Shown here one piece after another: positions 1 through 7,315 of a stretch of 11,756 nucleotides of DNA. The position numbers and the translations under genes are program-made. Source of the DNA: Spirochaetia bacterium UBA5368. GTDB lineage: Bacteria; Spirochaetota; UBA4802; UBA5368. The stretch is from contig DHPI01000072.1 in NCBI GenBank assembly GCA_002407865.1, positions 1 to 11,756 on the forward strand, read 5' to 3'. Under the pieces are notes generated by a model. It saw only the letters and a list, made by a program, of their open reading frames with translations, was not told where the DNA came from and did not search any database. Each line of letters opens with the position of its first letter. Position 1 is the stretch's first letter.

Positions 1-247
1 ATTATTAAATTGTATTATATTCCAATAAATATCATTTTATATGATAAAATCATATTATTGTAATTTTATTATACAATATAGCTACAAATATTTGTCAATG
101 ATCTTTCCGGTACGGTACGCATTTTTTCTTTTATCGTACTACAGAGCGACACGGACAACGTCAGCGACACGCGAAATGTACATTGTATGAGGAAATTGTG
201 CGGCCGGACGGCGCAGGGCAACGCGTAAAGCATCATGGGATGTGTGC
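1..247. other. AT-rich gene-free region at left edge
   Basis: I find no credible coding sequence here. Bases 1-110 are very AT-rich and contain short palindromes. The clearest has arms ATTTTAT (34-40) and ATAAAAT (44-50) around a 3-base loop, and pairing extends past a C/C mismatch to about 30-54. Bases 111-247 are closer to coding composition and contain a 9-base direct repeat, agcgacacg, at 145-153 and 163-171. The AT-rich part could be the promoter region of a gene to the left of the window, but I cannot assign a promoter with confidence. Confidence 0.5.
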
Positions 248-281
248 AAAAAAGAAGGCCGGGTCATGTGGCCCGGCCTTC
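248..281 (-). terminator. Intrinsic terminator of the acyl-CoA dehydrogenase gene
   Basis: Perfect 10-bp GC-rich arms, GAAGGCCGGG (254-263) and CCCGGCCTTC (272-281), enclose an 8-base loop. Read on the minus strand, the stem is followed at once by six U (complement of 248-253). It starts 25 bases past the stop codon at 307, the expected place for a Rho-independent terminator. No U tract follows the stem on the plus strand, so it acts in the minus direction. Confidence 0.93.
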
Positions 282-306
282 CGTTGCGTCGATTGTAATA
301 CTGCTC

Positions 307-2181
307 TTATTCTTCGAGAGCGCCCGTGAAAATTTCGGGGCTGGCTTTGATAACGGCCGCTTCGCCAACGAGAAGCGCTTCGATTTTTCCGAAATATTTC
401 GGGAACTCCATCCCGATATAGAACTGCGAAGAAAGAACCTTTCCTGAATAGTATGCGGCTTCCTGATTGTCCTGGAGAATTTTTGTGCGGTCTTCACCCT
501 TCGCGTCACCGACATACTCTTTCATCTTGGGTATTGTGATGGTGAGGCTCCACAGATGCACCCATGCGAGCGCAAGCATATACATGGCCTGCTGCAACGG
601 AGTGGCATTCATGAACAGATGCATAAACTTGCCTGTCGCCATCTGACCCTTCATCATCTCGATTACCTTGTCGAGTTCGGCCATGCCGCGGGCTACGAGG
701 TCGATATACTTATCTTCGACAATGCCTTTCGCCTTGGCAAGAGTATCGTTTACTCTCTTCTTCCATGTCATAAGGTTGAACTGCTCGGGATTCATGAGGA
801 TCTTCCTCATGGTGAGGTCCATCGACTGGATGCCGTTGGTTCCTTCCCAGATCGCGAGGATCTTGGAATCCCTCATCTTCTTCTCAACCGGATAATCACC
901 GCAATAGCCATAGCCGCCGTATACCTGCATCGCCTCAGAGCAAATTTCCACACCCCTGTCGGTGCATCCGGCCTTGCATATCGGGGTAAGAAGCTCAACC
1001 AGACCGTTCGCCTCTTTCGCCGCGTCGCCGTCGAGAACCGTCGCAAGGTCGATATTGTGATACATATAGTATGTCAGCATTCTCTGGCCTTCAAGGTGCG
1101 ACTTCATCCAGAGAAGCATTCTGGCAACGTCGGGATGCTGCACTATCGGAACCAGCGGAGCTTCCGGATTGAGCATCTGAGTTACATGCGACCCCTGAAG
1201 CCTGTTCTTCGCATATGTCACGGCGCACATATACGCGCCCGACGCGTTACCCTGCGCCTGGAGAGCAACGCCCATACGCGCATAGTTCATCATCTTGAAC
1301 ATGATCTTCATGCCCTGGCGCTCTTTGCCCAGCAGAAAACCGATGCACTTGCCGTCGTCGCCGAAAGAGAGGGACGATGTGGCTGAACCCGCGATACCCA
1401 TCTTGTGCTCAATGCCCGTGCAGGTTACATCGTTAAATTCGCCCAGGGAACCGTCAGCTTTAACGAGGAACTTGGGAACTATGAATATTGAAATACCCTT
1501 CGTACCGCCTGGATCGCCTTCAATGCGGGCAAGAACGGGATGAATCATATTCTTGTAATAGTCATTTTCGCCCGAAGAGATGAATATCTTCTGACCGCTA
1601 ATCTTGTAGGTGCCATCGTCCTGGCGAACGGCTTTCGTCTTCAGATTTCCGACATCGGAACCGGCTTCCGGCTCGGTAAGGCACATCGATCCGCCCCACT
1701 CGCCTGTCATCATCTTGGGAATGTACATTTGCTTCTGTTCATCGGTGCCGAATACCGCAATGAGTTCCATCGCGCCATGTGACAGTCCAGGGTACATGCC
1801 CAGCGGATAGTTCGCCGCGCATGCGTATTCCATTGCCGCCGCGTTAATGACAACCGGCATACCTGTTCCACCGATCTCGGGGTCGTCCGAAAGGCCGAAG
1901 AAACCCGCCTGGTAATATGCGTCAATAGCCGGTTTGTAGCATGGAGGGATCGTCACCTTCTTTGTGTCAGGATCATATTTGCAGCCGCCTTCCTTCTCGC
2001 CTTCAGCAGCGGTTTCGTAAATCTGCTCAACCGTGATCTGCTCGGAAAGTTCAAGGGTCGCCTCAAACGTGTCCTTGTCGAAATCTGCGAATTTCGGGTA
2101 CGCGCACAGCTTGTCCGCTTCGAGGAATTCAAATAATACAAATTTAACATCTCTTGTTTCGACTAATGCGTTCAGAGCCAT
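307..2181 (-). CDS. Acyl-CoA dehydrogenase, long form with C-terminal extension
   Basis: The 624-residue protein is an FAD-dependent acyl-CoA dehydrogenase introducing the trans-2 double bond in beta-oxidation or a related acyl-CoA pathway, presumably in the cytoplasm with ETF as electron acceptor. The N-terminus (RDVKFVLFEFL, about 10-20) resembles the N-terminal extension of long-form enzymes. Next come the flavin/substrate motif CLTEPEAGSDVG (167-178) and the core helical domain. In IWEGTNGIQ the Glu at 446 matches the catalytic base of medium-chain enzymes. About 160 residues then follow, giving about 620 against the usual 380. This layout is shared with DmdC (3-methylmercaptopropionyl-CoA dehydrogenase) and many uncharacterised relatives, so chain length or substrate cannot be read off. 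The start is ATG 2181, because AGGAGG (2187-2192) lies 5 bases upstream; an in-frame ATG at 2196 lies ahead of that site. It looks monocistronic, with its own terminator. Confidence 0.95.
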   Translation of the reverse strand: MALNALVETRDVKFVLFEFLEADKLCAYPKFADFDKDTFEATLELSEQITVEQIYETAAEGEKEGGCKYDPDTKKVTIPPCYKPAIDAYYQAGFFGLSDDPEIGGTGMPVVINAAAMEYACAANYPLGMYPGLSHGAMELIAVFGTDEQKQMYIPKMMTGEWGGSMCLTEPEAGSDVGNLKTKAVRQDDGTYKISGQKIFISSGENDYYKNMIHPVLARIEGDPGGTKGISIFIVPKFLVKADGSLGEFNDVTCTGIEHKMGIAGSATSSLSFGDDGKCIGFLLGKERQGMKIMFKMMNYARMGVALQAQGNASGAYMCAVTYAKNRLQGSHVTQMLNPEAPLVPIVQHPDVARMLLWMKSHLEGQRMLTYYMYHNIDLATVLDGDAAKEANGLVELLTPICKAGCTDRGVEICSEAMQVYGGYGYCGDYPVEKKMRDSKILAIWEGTNGIQSMDLTMRKILMNPEQFNLMTWKKRVNDTLAKAKGIVEDKYIDLVARGMAELDKVIEMMKGQMATGKFMHLFMNATPLQQAMYMLALAWVHLWSLTITIPKMKEYVGDAKGEDRTKILQDNQEAAYYSGKVLSSQFYIGMEFPKYFGKIEALLVGEAAVIKASPEIFTGALEE

Positions 2182-2231
2182 AAAAACCTCCTGCAAAATA
2201 TTAAATAATTATTGAAAATTTTTAGAAATCA

Positions 2232-2317
2232 TCCCGATTTAAATATAATTATGCCACAGCATCGTCTGAAACCGATCGGCATGGATCACCCGCCGACACT
2301 ATCAATTCAAATCGGGA
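2232..2317. repeat. Inverted repeat upstream of the acyl-CoA dehydrogenase gene
   Basis: TCCCGATTTAAAT (2232-2244) and ATTCAAATCGGGA (2305-2317) are reverse complements at 12 of 13 positions, separated by 60 bases. They lie 51 to 136 bases before the ATG at 2181. They could be two sites for one dimeric regulator, or the base of a leader RNA hairpin. The sequence does not say which. Confidence 0.5.
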
Positions 2318-2362
2318 AAAATACGGTACCTTTCTAAAATATGCACCCATTACGATAGAGTA

Positions 2363-2390
2363 AGAGTAGAAGCAGACTGCTATCTGTCAA
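2363..2390 (-). promoter_or_regulatory. Candidate promoter for the acyl-CoA dehydrogenase gene
   Basis: On the minus strand a perfect -35 TTGACA (complement of 2385-2390) is followed, after 16 bases, by TACTCT (complement of 2363-2368). The latter matches the -10 consensus only at positions 1, 2 and 6. Initiation would be near 2356, giving a leader of about 175 bases that includes the whole 2232-2317 inverted repeat. A closer alternative is CATAAT (complement of about 2248-2253), which lacks a good -35. Confidence 0.3.
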
Positions 2391-2631
2391 CGACGTTTTC
2401 GTTCTTTTTTGTATATTTTACATTTTTTCGACAAAAAACACGATCACTTTTTACACTCAATTATATGCAATATTTTATAATCATATTTTTAATTGACACA
2501 CGCCCATCAGAACAGTTTGCGCCCGCAACTTCTCGCGGCGGACAACGCCCTATTTTGTGTTTGAAAATATGGCGGCAGTATAATCCTTTGTACAATAGGT
2601 ATTCCGCACATTGCGACTTTATACAGGAACA

Positions 2632-3558
2632 ATGAAACATTACAAATACTGGCTGGCGCTTGAACAGAGCCGCGGAATGGGTCCGGCTCATCTGAAGGAA
2701 ATCTATGACTCTCTCTCGGGATTGGGCCTTTCCATAATTGACCTTTTTTCGCTGACACCGGCCGAAATAAAGAATGAACTGGCGCTGAAAGAGCCGGTTA
2801 TTGAGGCAATCGCACACGCCGCAAAAAAACTTCCCATGATAGAAGAAGAATGCTGCACCCTGCTGGAATCCGGCATCGAGATGCTGCTCTTCTTTGAAGA
2901 ACAGTACCCATTCCGGCTCGCCCGGCTCATGAAAAGCTCAATGCCGCCAATTCTGTACCTGTATGGCAACAGGGAAATCCTGAATACGCGGGGCGCGGCG
3001 GTGCTTGGCGACAGTAACGTAAGCGGCAAGGGCGAGGTTATCACGTACCTCGCGGCAAAAGAGCTTGTGCGACACAGAATTGCCGTCATAAGCGGATTCG
3101 CCCGCGGCGCCGATCTCATTGCCCACAGGGCTGCGCTCGAGAACGGCGGCGACACAATTGCCGTTCTGCCGTACGGTTTCGCCCATTTGAAAGTGCCCGG
3201 CATACTTCACGACGTATTCAATCCCCAGAACATGTTGCTGGTTTCACAGTTCAGTTACGGCAGGGAATACACGCAATTCAACGCGATGCAGCGCAACAAA
3301 CTTGCCTGCGCGCTTTCGCATGCGGCGTTCATCGTGGAAGCCCCCACGGAGGGCGGGATTTTCGAAGCGGGGAAATCGGCGCGCAACCTCGCCATACCGT
3401 TGTACGTTACCGAATACTCAAGTTATCCGGAATCAGCCGCCGGAAACGCGGCGCTCATCAGGGACTTCGGCGCGCTGCCGGTGCGAGGCAGGATGATCAA
3501 TAACACGCTGTCTCCCAACCTCGACCGGCTTATCGCCGACATCAAATTCGGACCATAA
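2632..3558 (+). CDS. dprA: DNA-processing protein DprA/Smf family, divergent and short
   Basis: DprA proteins bind single-stranded DNA and load RecA, supporting natural transformation and recombination. This 308-residue protein has the family layout. An N-terminal helix-hairpin-helix-like segment (YWLALEQSRGMGP, 6-18) comes first, then YP...PPILYLYGN (92-113) leading into a Rossmann/SLOG domain. That domain has SGFARGADLIAH (154-165), an Arg-Asn pair (221-222) and VEAPTEGG (235-242). The usual GSR loop reads GDSN (126-129), and the usual GSLIT-like stretch is GGIFEAGKSA. It ends soon after the SLOG domain, so the C-terminal winged helix of many DprAs is missing. I chose ATG 2632, where homology begins, with AGGA at 2625-2628; TTG 2611 has no ribosome site. 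It is the only plus-strand gene and stops 20 bases before the converging acylase gene. A DprA-like SLOG protein with another role is possible. Confidence 0.87.
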   Translation: MKHYKYWLALEQSRGMGPAHLKEIYDSLSGLGLSIIDLFSLTPAEIKNELALKEPVIEAIAHAAKKLPMIEEECCTLLESGIEMLLFFEEQYPFRLARLMKSSMPPILYLYGNREILNTRGAAVLGDSNVSGKGEVITYLAAKELVRHRIAVISGFARGADLIAHRAALENGGDTIAVLPYGFAHLKVPGILHDVFNPQNMLLVSQFSYGREYTQFNAMQRNKLACALSHAAFIVEAPTEGGIFEAGKSARNLAIPLYVTEYSSYPESAAGNAALIRDFGALPVRGRMINNTLSPNLDRLIADIKFGP

Positions 3559-3578
3559 ACCTCCGTCCGCGTACGGCA

Positions 3579-6083
3579 TTATTCCGGAAGCATAACCAGC
3601 TCGTGTTTTTTGTTCTGGCGAATCTGCTCGTCAGTAAAGCTGACCTGCCGGTAACGTCCCTGAAGATACATTTCAGCCTGATTCTTGTAAAACGGGCTTA
3701 GAAAGTTGCCCGCATTTCCCGTCGGCAGAATCGAAAATGAATGATCCACGTCGGCATAATCGATCAACCGCCGTGTCGATGGGCCCCATTTCACCTTGAA
3801 ATCGTGCTCGCCGGCACCGCACCCAAAGATATTGACGACCTCATAGCCGCCCGGCACCGGGAACGGGCCGATATTGAATATCAGGTTAAACGGTTTCTTC
3901 ATGCCGATTGGATGCACATACTCAATCGTGCAGACCTTGCCCCATGCCCAGCTTTCGATATTCGACCCATATTTTTTCTTAAGCTCGGCAACCGTGGCCT
4001 TGAACGCGCGCAGCACGATTACTTCGCGGGTTTCTGTTTCCTCTGTCGTAACATTATCCCACAATGGCGATTTTGCATCCTGAATGAAGGCCTTGAAAAA
4101 ATTCCAGTGTTCGGCAATATCAGCAAACTGCTTAAAATTTTCCTCTCCGAATTCGTCGCCGACGCCCTCTTTCAGTATATGATAGGAAAAGCATTCGTAC
4201 AACGACGGGGCGGGTAATTCTACGCTGTACACGCCATCCCATTTTTTCAGCGTTTCAAGGGCGGCGGCTTCACGCGACGTCAGCGCGTTTTCCGTTCTGC
4301 CGCTTTCGATGATTTCCGCAAGGATTCGCAGTATCCATCCGGCGTTATACGCTTTCACATCTGTCTGCGCCGCCTTCATGTCGTCAAGACTCCATTTTTC
4401 CTTTGCGGAGAGAAGCTCGGTAATACGAGCCGCCCTGTCGGACGGCTGCCAGTATCCCTCAAGGCTGCGCACGGGGCCAAGCGGCCGCTTCGTCGATAGA
4501 TTGTTCGCGGTAATGATAATTCCGCTTGCAGGATTCACCATCCGCGGATTTTTTTCGAAGGGCAGGTATCCGAGATAATCATCGCGGCCCGACGCTCCGT
4601 CCAGCACACACTTGCTGTTGACATGCGCCGGCCTGATGGGAATCCTGCCAACCGCCCACCACGCGATATTACCGGCGCTGTCGGCATATGACACGTTAAG
4701 CCCCGGCGCGGCAAGCAAGGACAGCGCCTTTTCAAACTGCGTCATATTCGACGCCGATATCAACATGTACAGAAAATCGAGTACGGGATTTTCCACCTGG
4801 TTATATGTCGCGCACATCGCTACCGGTTTGCCTGTATATCCCGCGATGAAATCCGTAATGATCGGGCCATGCGGCGTTATGCGAATTACGAGCTCGCTGT
4901 CCTTCTGGCCCTTCACGCGTATCGTTTCGGTCAGCGTTTCGACTTTTACCCATCTCCCTTTATACAGGACGCTCGAATCATCGCCCGGCTTAAACGTTTC
5001 CGCGTAAAGGTCGACATCGTCATTTTCAAACATTGTAATCGCCCACGCCCTGTCCCTGTTATGCGCCATAAAGGGAAACGGCACAAGCGGCACAAAGTAA
5101 CCATAATTTTCCTGGCCGGGATATTTCACGTGCGCTTCGTACCACACACCGGGATTTGAATACATTACATGCGGATCGTTGGCAAGCAATGCTCCGCCCG
5201 ATTTCGAGCGCGAAGGACCTATTACCCATGAATTGCTTCCCGTAAACGACGGCGCCATAACGGCCGTTTTCATAACCTCCCGTATCAGCATGCTGAGGTC
5301 TTTTTCGGCTACCAGCGCGGCCGCGGCGGATTTCATGCCATTTTTAGCCGGTCTTTCATTACATGCGCTTCCCGACGGTGTATCGCCCGCGGCGGCCCGA
5401 TAATACGCCTGGTCTTCCATGATCGTAACAGGTTTTTCCCTCGTATAGCCGGGAAATACATCCTCAATCTTTATGTTAGGAAATTTCTGCTTGAGTATTG
5501 TCGCAAGCGAATCTGTCACGATTCCTTCCATAAATGAATAATTCATATACCCCATAAACGAGGCCGAATCGAGCAGGGTAAACTTCTCGGGCTTTATTCC
5601 AAGCATCGCGAATTCCACCGGCAGCGGCCCTGTCTCTATAAAATAATTCACGCCATCAAGAAACGCTTTGAATATCTCCAGCGACTGGGGGCGGATTTTT
5701 CCCGCGTTCATTATCATTCTTTCCGCGGTATGCCTGAACAGGTACGTACGAAACTGCCTGTCGGTCTGTAAAAGCTCGGGGCCGAGAATTTCCGCCAGTT
5801 CTCCTTTGGCAAGCCTCCGCTGAAGCTCCATCTGAAAAAGCCTGTCCTGCGCGACAGTATAGCCCAGGGCATAATATGCGTCATGGGCGCTTTGCGCCTC
5901 TATGTGCGGCACGCCCCAGGCGTCGCGAACAACAGTGACCTTCGCTGATAGCGTCTGCATGCGCAGTTCGCCGTCAATCTCCGGCAGAAGCGTCTGAAGA
6001 TAAATTCTGACCCCGGCGAAAAGTACCGCCACCACGCCACACGCCACCAGCACAACACGAAGAATCTTTTTCTTTCTGTCCAT
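3579..6083 (-). CDS. Penicillin acylase family protein (S45 Ntn-hydrolase), membrane-anchored
   Basis: The 834-residue precursor belongs to the penicillin/N-acyl-homoserine-lactone acylase family, which hydrolyses amide bonds outside the cytoplasm after autocatalytic cleavage into alpha and beta chains. MDRKKK plus a hydrophobic run (about 8-30) forms a signal anchor. The alpha-chain signature is DAWGVPHIEAQSAHDAYYALGY (about 54-75), followed by AQDRLFQMELQRRLAKGELAE. After a low-complexity linker, cleavage is predicted between Gly282 and Ser283 of GSNSW (Ser codon 5235-5237). Ser283 would be the beta-chain N-terminal nucleophile. His305 (NDPH) is beta position 23, the conserved site, and the Asn pair of ITANN (527-528) fits the oxyanion-hole Asn. 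The ATG at 6083 is preferred because MDRKKK starts a normal signal anchor, although AGGAGG (6097-6102) is 13 bases away; no better in-frame codon lies between. The substrate (beta-lactam, homoserine lactone, peptide or lipid amide) cannot be predicted. Confidence 0.93.
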   Translation of the reverse strand: MDRKKKILRVVLVACGVVAVLFAGVRIYLQTLLPEIDGELRMQTLSAKVTVVRDAWGVPHIEAQSAHDAYYALGYTVAQDRLFQMELQRRLAKGELAEILGPELLQTDRQFRTYLFRHTAERMIMNAGKIRPQSLEIFKAFLDGVNYFIETGPLPVEFAMLGIKPEKFTLLDSASFMGYMNYSFMEGIVTDSLATILKQKFPNIKIEDVFPGYTREKPVTIMEDQAYYRAAAGDTPSGSACNERPAKNGMKSAAAALVAEKDLSMLIREVMKTAVMAPSFTGSNSWVIGPSRSKSGGALLANDPHVMYSNPGVWYEAHVKYPGQENYGYFVPLVPFPFMAHNRDRAWAITMFENDDVDLYAETFKPGDDSSVLYKGRWVKVETLTETIRVKGQKDSELVIRITPHGPIITDFIAGYTGKPVAMCATYNQVENPVLDFLYMLISASNMTQFEKALSLLAAPGLNVSYADSAGNIAWWAVGRIPIRPAHVNSKCVLDGASGRDDYLGYLPFEKNPRMVNPASGIIITANNLSTKRPLGPVRSLEGYWQPSDRAARITELLSAKEKWSLDDMKAAQTDVKAYNAGWILRILAEIIESGRTENALTSREAAALETLKKWDGVYSVELPAPSLYECFSYHILKEGVGDEFGEENFKQFADIAEHWNFFKAFIQDAKSPLWDNVTTEETETREVIVLRAFKATVAELKKKYGSNIESWAWGKVCTIEYVHPIGMKKPFNLIFNIGPFPVPGGYEVVNIFGCGAGEHDFKVKWGPSTRRLIDYADVDHSFSILPTGNAGNFLSPFYKNQAEMYLQGRYRQVSFTDEQIRQNKKHELVMLPE

Positions 6084-6124
6084 AATGCTATATGCGCCTC
6101 CTTTGTGTAAACTTACATTGTATA

Positions 6125-6152
6125 ACCTTATCCGGCTGTATGTATATGTCAA
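6125..6152 (-). promoter_or_regulatory. Candidate sigma-70-type promoter of the acylase gene
   Basis: On the minus strand TTGACA (complement of 6147-6152) is followed, after 16 bases, by TAAGGT (complement of 6125-6130), which matches the -10 consensus at the conserved positions 1, 2 and 6. An AT-rich run (about 6153-6175) sits directly upstream like an UP element. Initiation near 6118 would give a leader of about 35 bases ending in the AGGAGG site. This suggests the acylase is transcribed separately from the CDF gene 171 bases upstream. Confidence 0.45.
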
Positions 6153-6254
6153 TTTATATATACTATTTAAAATTTAGGTCCAGCATATCCTTCCGGGGAT
6201 GCGGGCGGCGATGTTGCACAATTCTTTTATGCCATTATGGGCGGATGCGTATCC

Positions 6255-7190
6255 CTACCGGCAGCAGTCGCCGCCTTCAGATGTGCAGAGCTTTGTGTTT
6301 TCCACCTGAAGCGCCGTGTGCGTAATGCCGAATCTTTCCTCGAGAAGACGATTCACACTATTGATAAGGCCGTCGGTGTCCACAGCGCCGTTTTCAGGAT
6401 TGACACAGATGTGGCAGGACAAAAAAACCTCGGATGAATTTATGGACCAGACATGAAGACCGTGCACGCTGTCAACATCGCCGACGGAGAGGAGCGCCTG
6501 ATACACATCGTCGGCATTCAGGCCGCGCGGCGCGCCCTGCAGCACAATGCGGAGTGAATCCCGAATGATATCCATGGAACTCAGTACGATCATGACGGCG
6601 ATAATCAGACTGACCGCAAGGTCAAGAAAGACAAGCTGGTAAAAAATGAGCACAACACCCACAGCAATGACCGCTACCGACGATATCGCGTCGAAGAACA
6701 GGTGCAGAAACGCCGCGCGCATATTGAGGCTCGAATTTCTGTCACGGTTGAGCATAAAAATCGAAAGTATGTTTCCCGCGAGGCCGACAACCGCCACGGG
6801 CAGCATTATGCACGGATTTATTTCAACGGGGTGCATGTACCTGAGCACCGCATCGTAGACGATATAAAGCCCTATAAAAACAAGGCTGAGCGAATTGACA
6901 AGCGCAATAAGCACCTCGAACCGCTTCAAACCGAAGGTAAATTTTCTGTCAGGGCCTCGCCGCGAAACACGCTCGCCCGCGTAGCCGAGAACAAGCGAAA
7001 GCACATCGGAGAGATTGTGGCCGGCATCGGATATAAGCGCGAGACTTCCCGAGAGAACGCCGCCAATATATTCCGCAGCGGTAATCAGCACATTGACGAT
7101 AATTACGAAGAGAATACGCGAGCCGCCGGCGTCGCCGTGATCGTGATCCTGCATGCCGTGCATGCCATGATGAGTGTGATGGTGCCGCAT
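6255..7190 (-). CDS. Cation diffusion facilitator (CzcD-type) metal efflux transporter
   Basis: The 311-residue inner-membrane antiporter probably exports Zn2+, Co2+ or Cd2+ in exchange for protons. Six membrane segments can be read at about 26-44, 46-70, 92-114, 126-148, 159-184 and 187-208. The transport site has the HD-HD pattern typical of zinc-type members: His58/Asp62 in TM2 (SDAGHNLSD) and His163/Asp167 in TM5 (FLHLFFD). A cytoplasmic domain follows, with VHGLHVWSI (242-250) and VFLSCHICV. The N-terminus is a His-rich tail (eight His among the first 18 residues), and the C-terminus ends with Cys302, Cys309 and Cys310, both likely metal contacts. The start is ATG 7190, with GAGAGGG (7200-7206) 9 bases upstream; the in-frame ATG at 7214 lies ahead of that site. 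An 11-bp inverted repeat lies just upstream. CzcD and ZitB are the nearest well-known relatives. Confidence 0.93.
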   Translation of the reverse strand: MRHHHTHHGMHGMQDHDHGDAGGSRILFVIIVNVLITAAEYIGGVLSGSLALISDAGHNLSDVLSLVLGYAGERVSRRGPDRKFTFGLKRFEVLIALVNSLSLVFIGLYIVYDAVLRYMHPVEINPCIMLPVAVVGLAGNILSIFMLNRDRNSSLNMRAAFLHLFFDAISSVAVIAVGVVLIFYQLVFLDLAVSLIIAVMIVLSSMDIIRDSLRIVLQGAPRGLNADDVYQALLSVGDVDSVHGLHVWSINSSEVFLSCHICVNPENGAVDTDGLINSVNRLLEERFGITHTALQVENTKLCTSEGGDCCR

Positions 7191-7205
7191 CAGTACAATC
7201 CCTCT

Positions 7206-7262
7206 CGCCGGCAATGGTATATGGCCACGGTATTTTGTAAACTCAATATTGCATTGCCGGCG
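7206..7262. repeat. Perfect 11-bp inverted repeat abutting the CDF ribosome site
   Basis: CGCCGGCAATG (7206-7216) and CATTGCCGGCG (7252-7262) are exact reverse complements 35 bases apart. After two mismatched pairs, four more pairs (7219-7222 with 7246-7249) can form. The repeat touches the GAGAGGG ribosome site (7200-7206) and ends 16 bases from the CDF start. It could be a paired operator for a metal sensor flanking a promoter, or an RNA hairpin next to the ribosome site. A weak TTGAGT/CATATA promoter-like pair lies between the arms on the minus strand. Confidence 0.65.
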
Positions 7263-7315
7263 CTACGGCAATCAAATATTCAAAGCACTGTAAGGGAATG
7301 ACGGTGTCCCCCCGG

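Larger units (their letters stand above)
2182..2631. other. Divergent intergenic region between acyl-CoA dehydrogenase and dprA
   Basis: This 450-base gap separates two divergently transcribed genes. It is AT-rich at 2190-2250 and 2400-2490, as expected for promoters. A perfect TATAAT at 2476-2481 could be the -10 of a dprA promoter, but the nearest -35-like TTTACA (2450-2455) is 20 bases away, too far for a good sigma-70 match. A plus-strand TTGACA at 2493-2498 has no acceptable -10. Open frames on the minus strand at 2461-2817 have no recognisable protein features and overlap dprA. The inverted repeat and the minus-strand promoter candidate are listed separately. Confidence 0.55.

Noticed and set aside
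2389..2409. Plus-strand terminator-like hairpin AACGA/TCGTT followed by a T run
   Set aside because: The stem is only 5 bp and AT-rich, and no plus-strand gene lies upstream for it to terminate.
2493..2498. Plus-strand TTGACA as the dprA -35 box
   Set aside because: No acceptable -10 sequence is found 15 to 19 bases downstream; the sequence there reads tttgcg or similar.
2611..2631. TTG at 2611 as the dprA start
   Set aside because: It has no ribosome site upstream, and similarity to DprA begins after the ATG at 2632, which has AGGA just before it.
2461..2817. 118-residue minus-strand open frame in the divergent region
   Set aside because: It overlaps the start of dprA on the other strand, has no domain-like features, and has an odd composition rich in Cys, Arg and Lys.
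2632..3558. DprA-like SLOG protein as part of a defence island
   Set aside because: No nuclease, toxin, methylase, transposase or other defence-type gene is nearby; all neighbours are metabolic or transport genes.
3559..3578. Bidirectional terminator between the convergent dprA and acylase genes
   Set aside because: The gap holds only a 4-bp stem (CCGT/ACGG) with no U tract in either direction.
6039..6083. Lipoprotein signal (LVAC lipobox, Cys15) in the acylase
   Set aside because: Only a short hydrophobic run containing an Arg precedes the Cys, and the hydrophobic stretch continues well past it. This fits a membrane anchor better than a cleaved lipoprotein signal.
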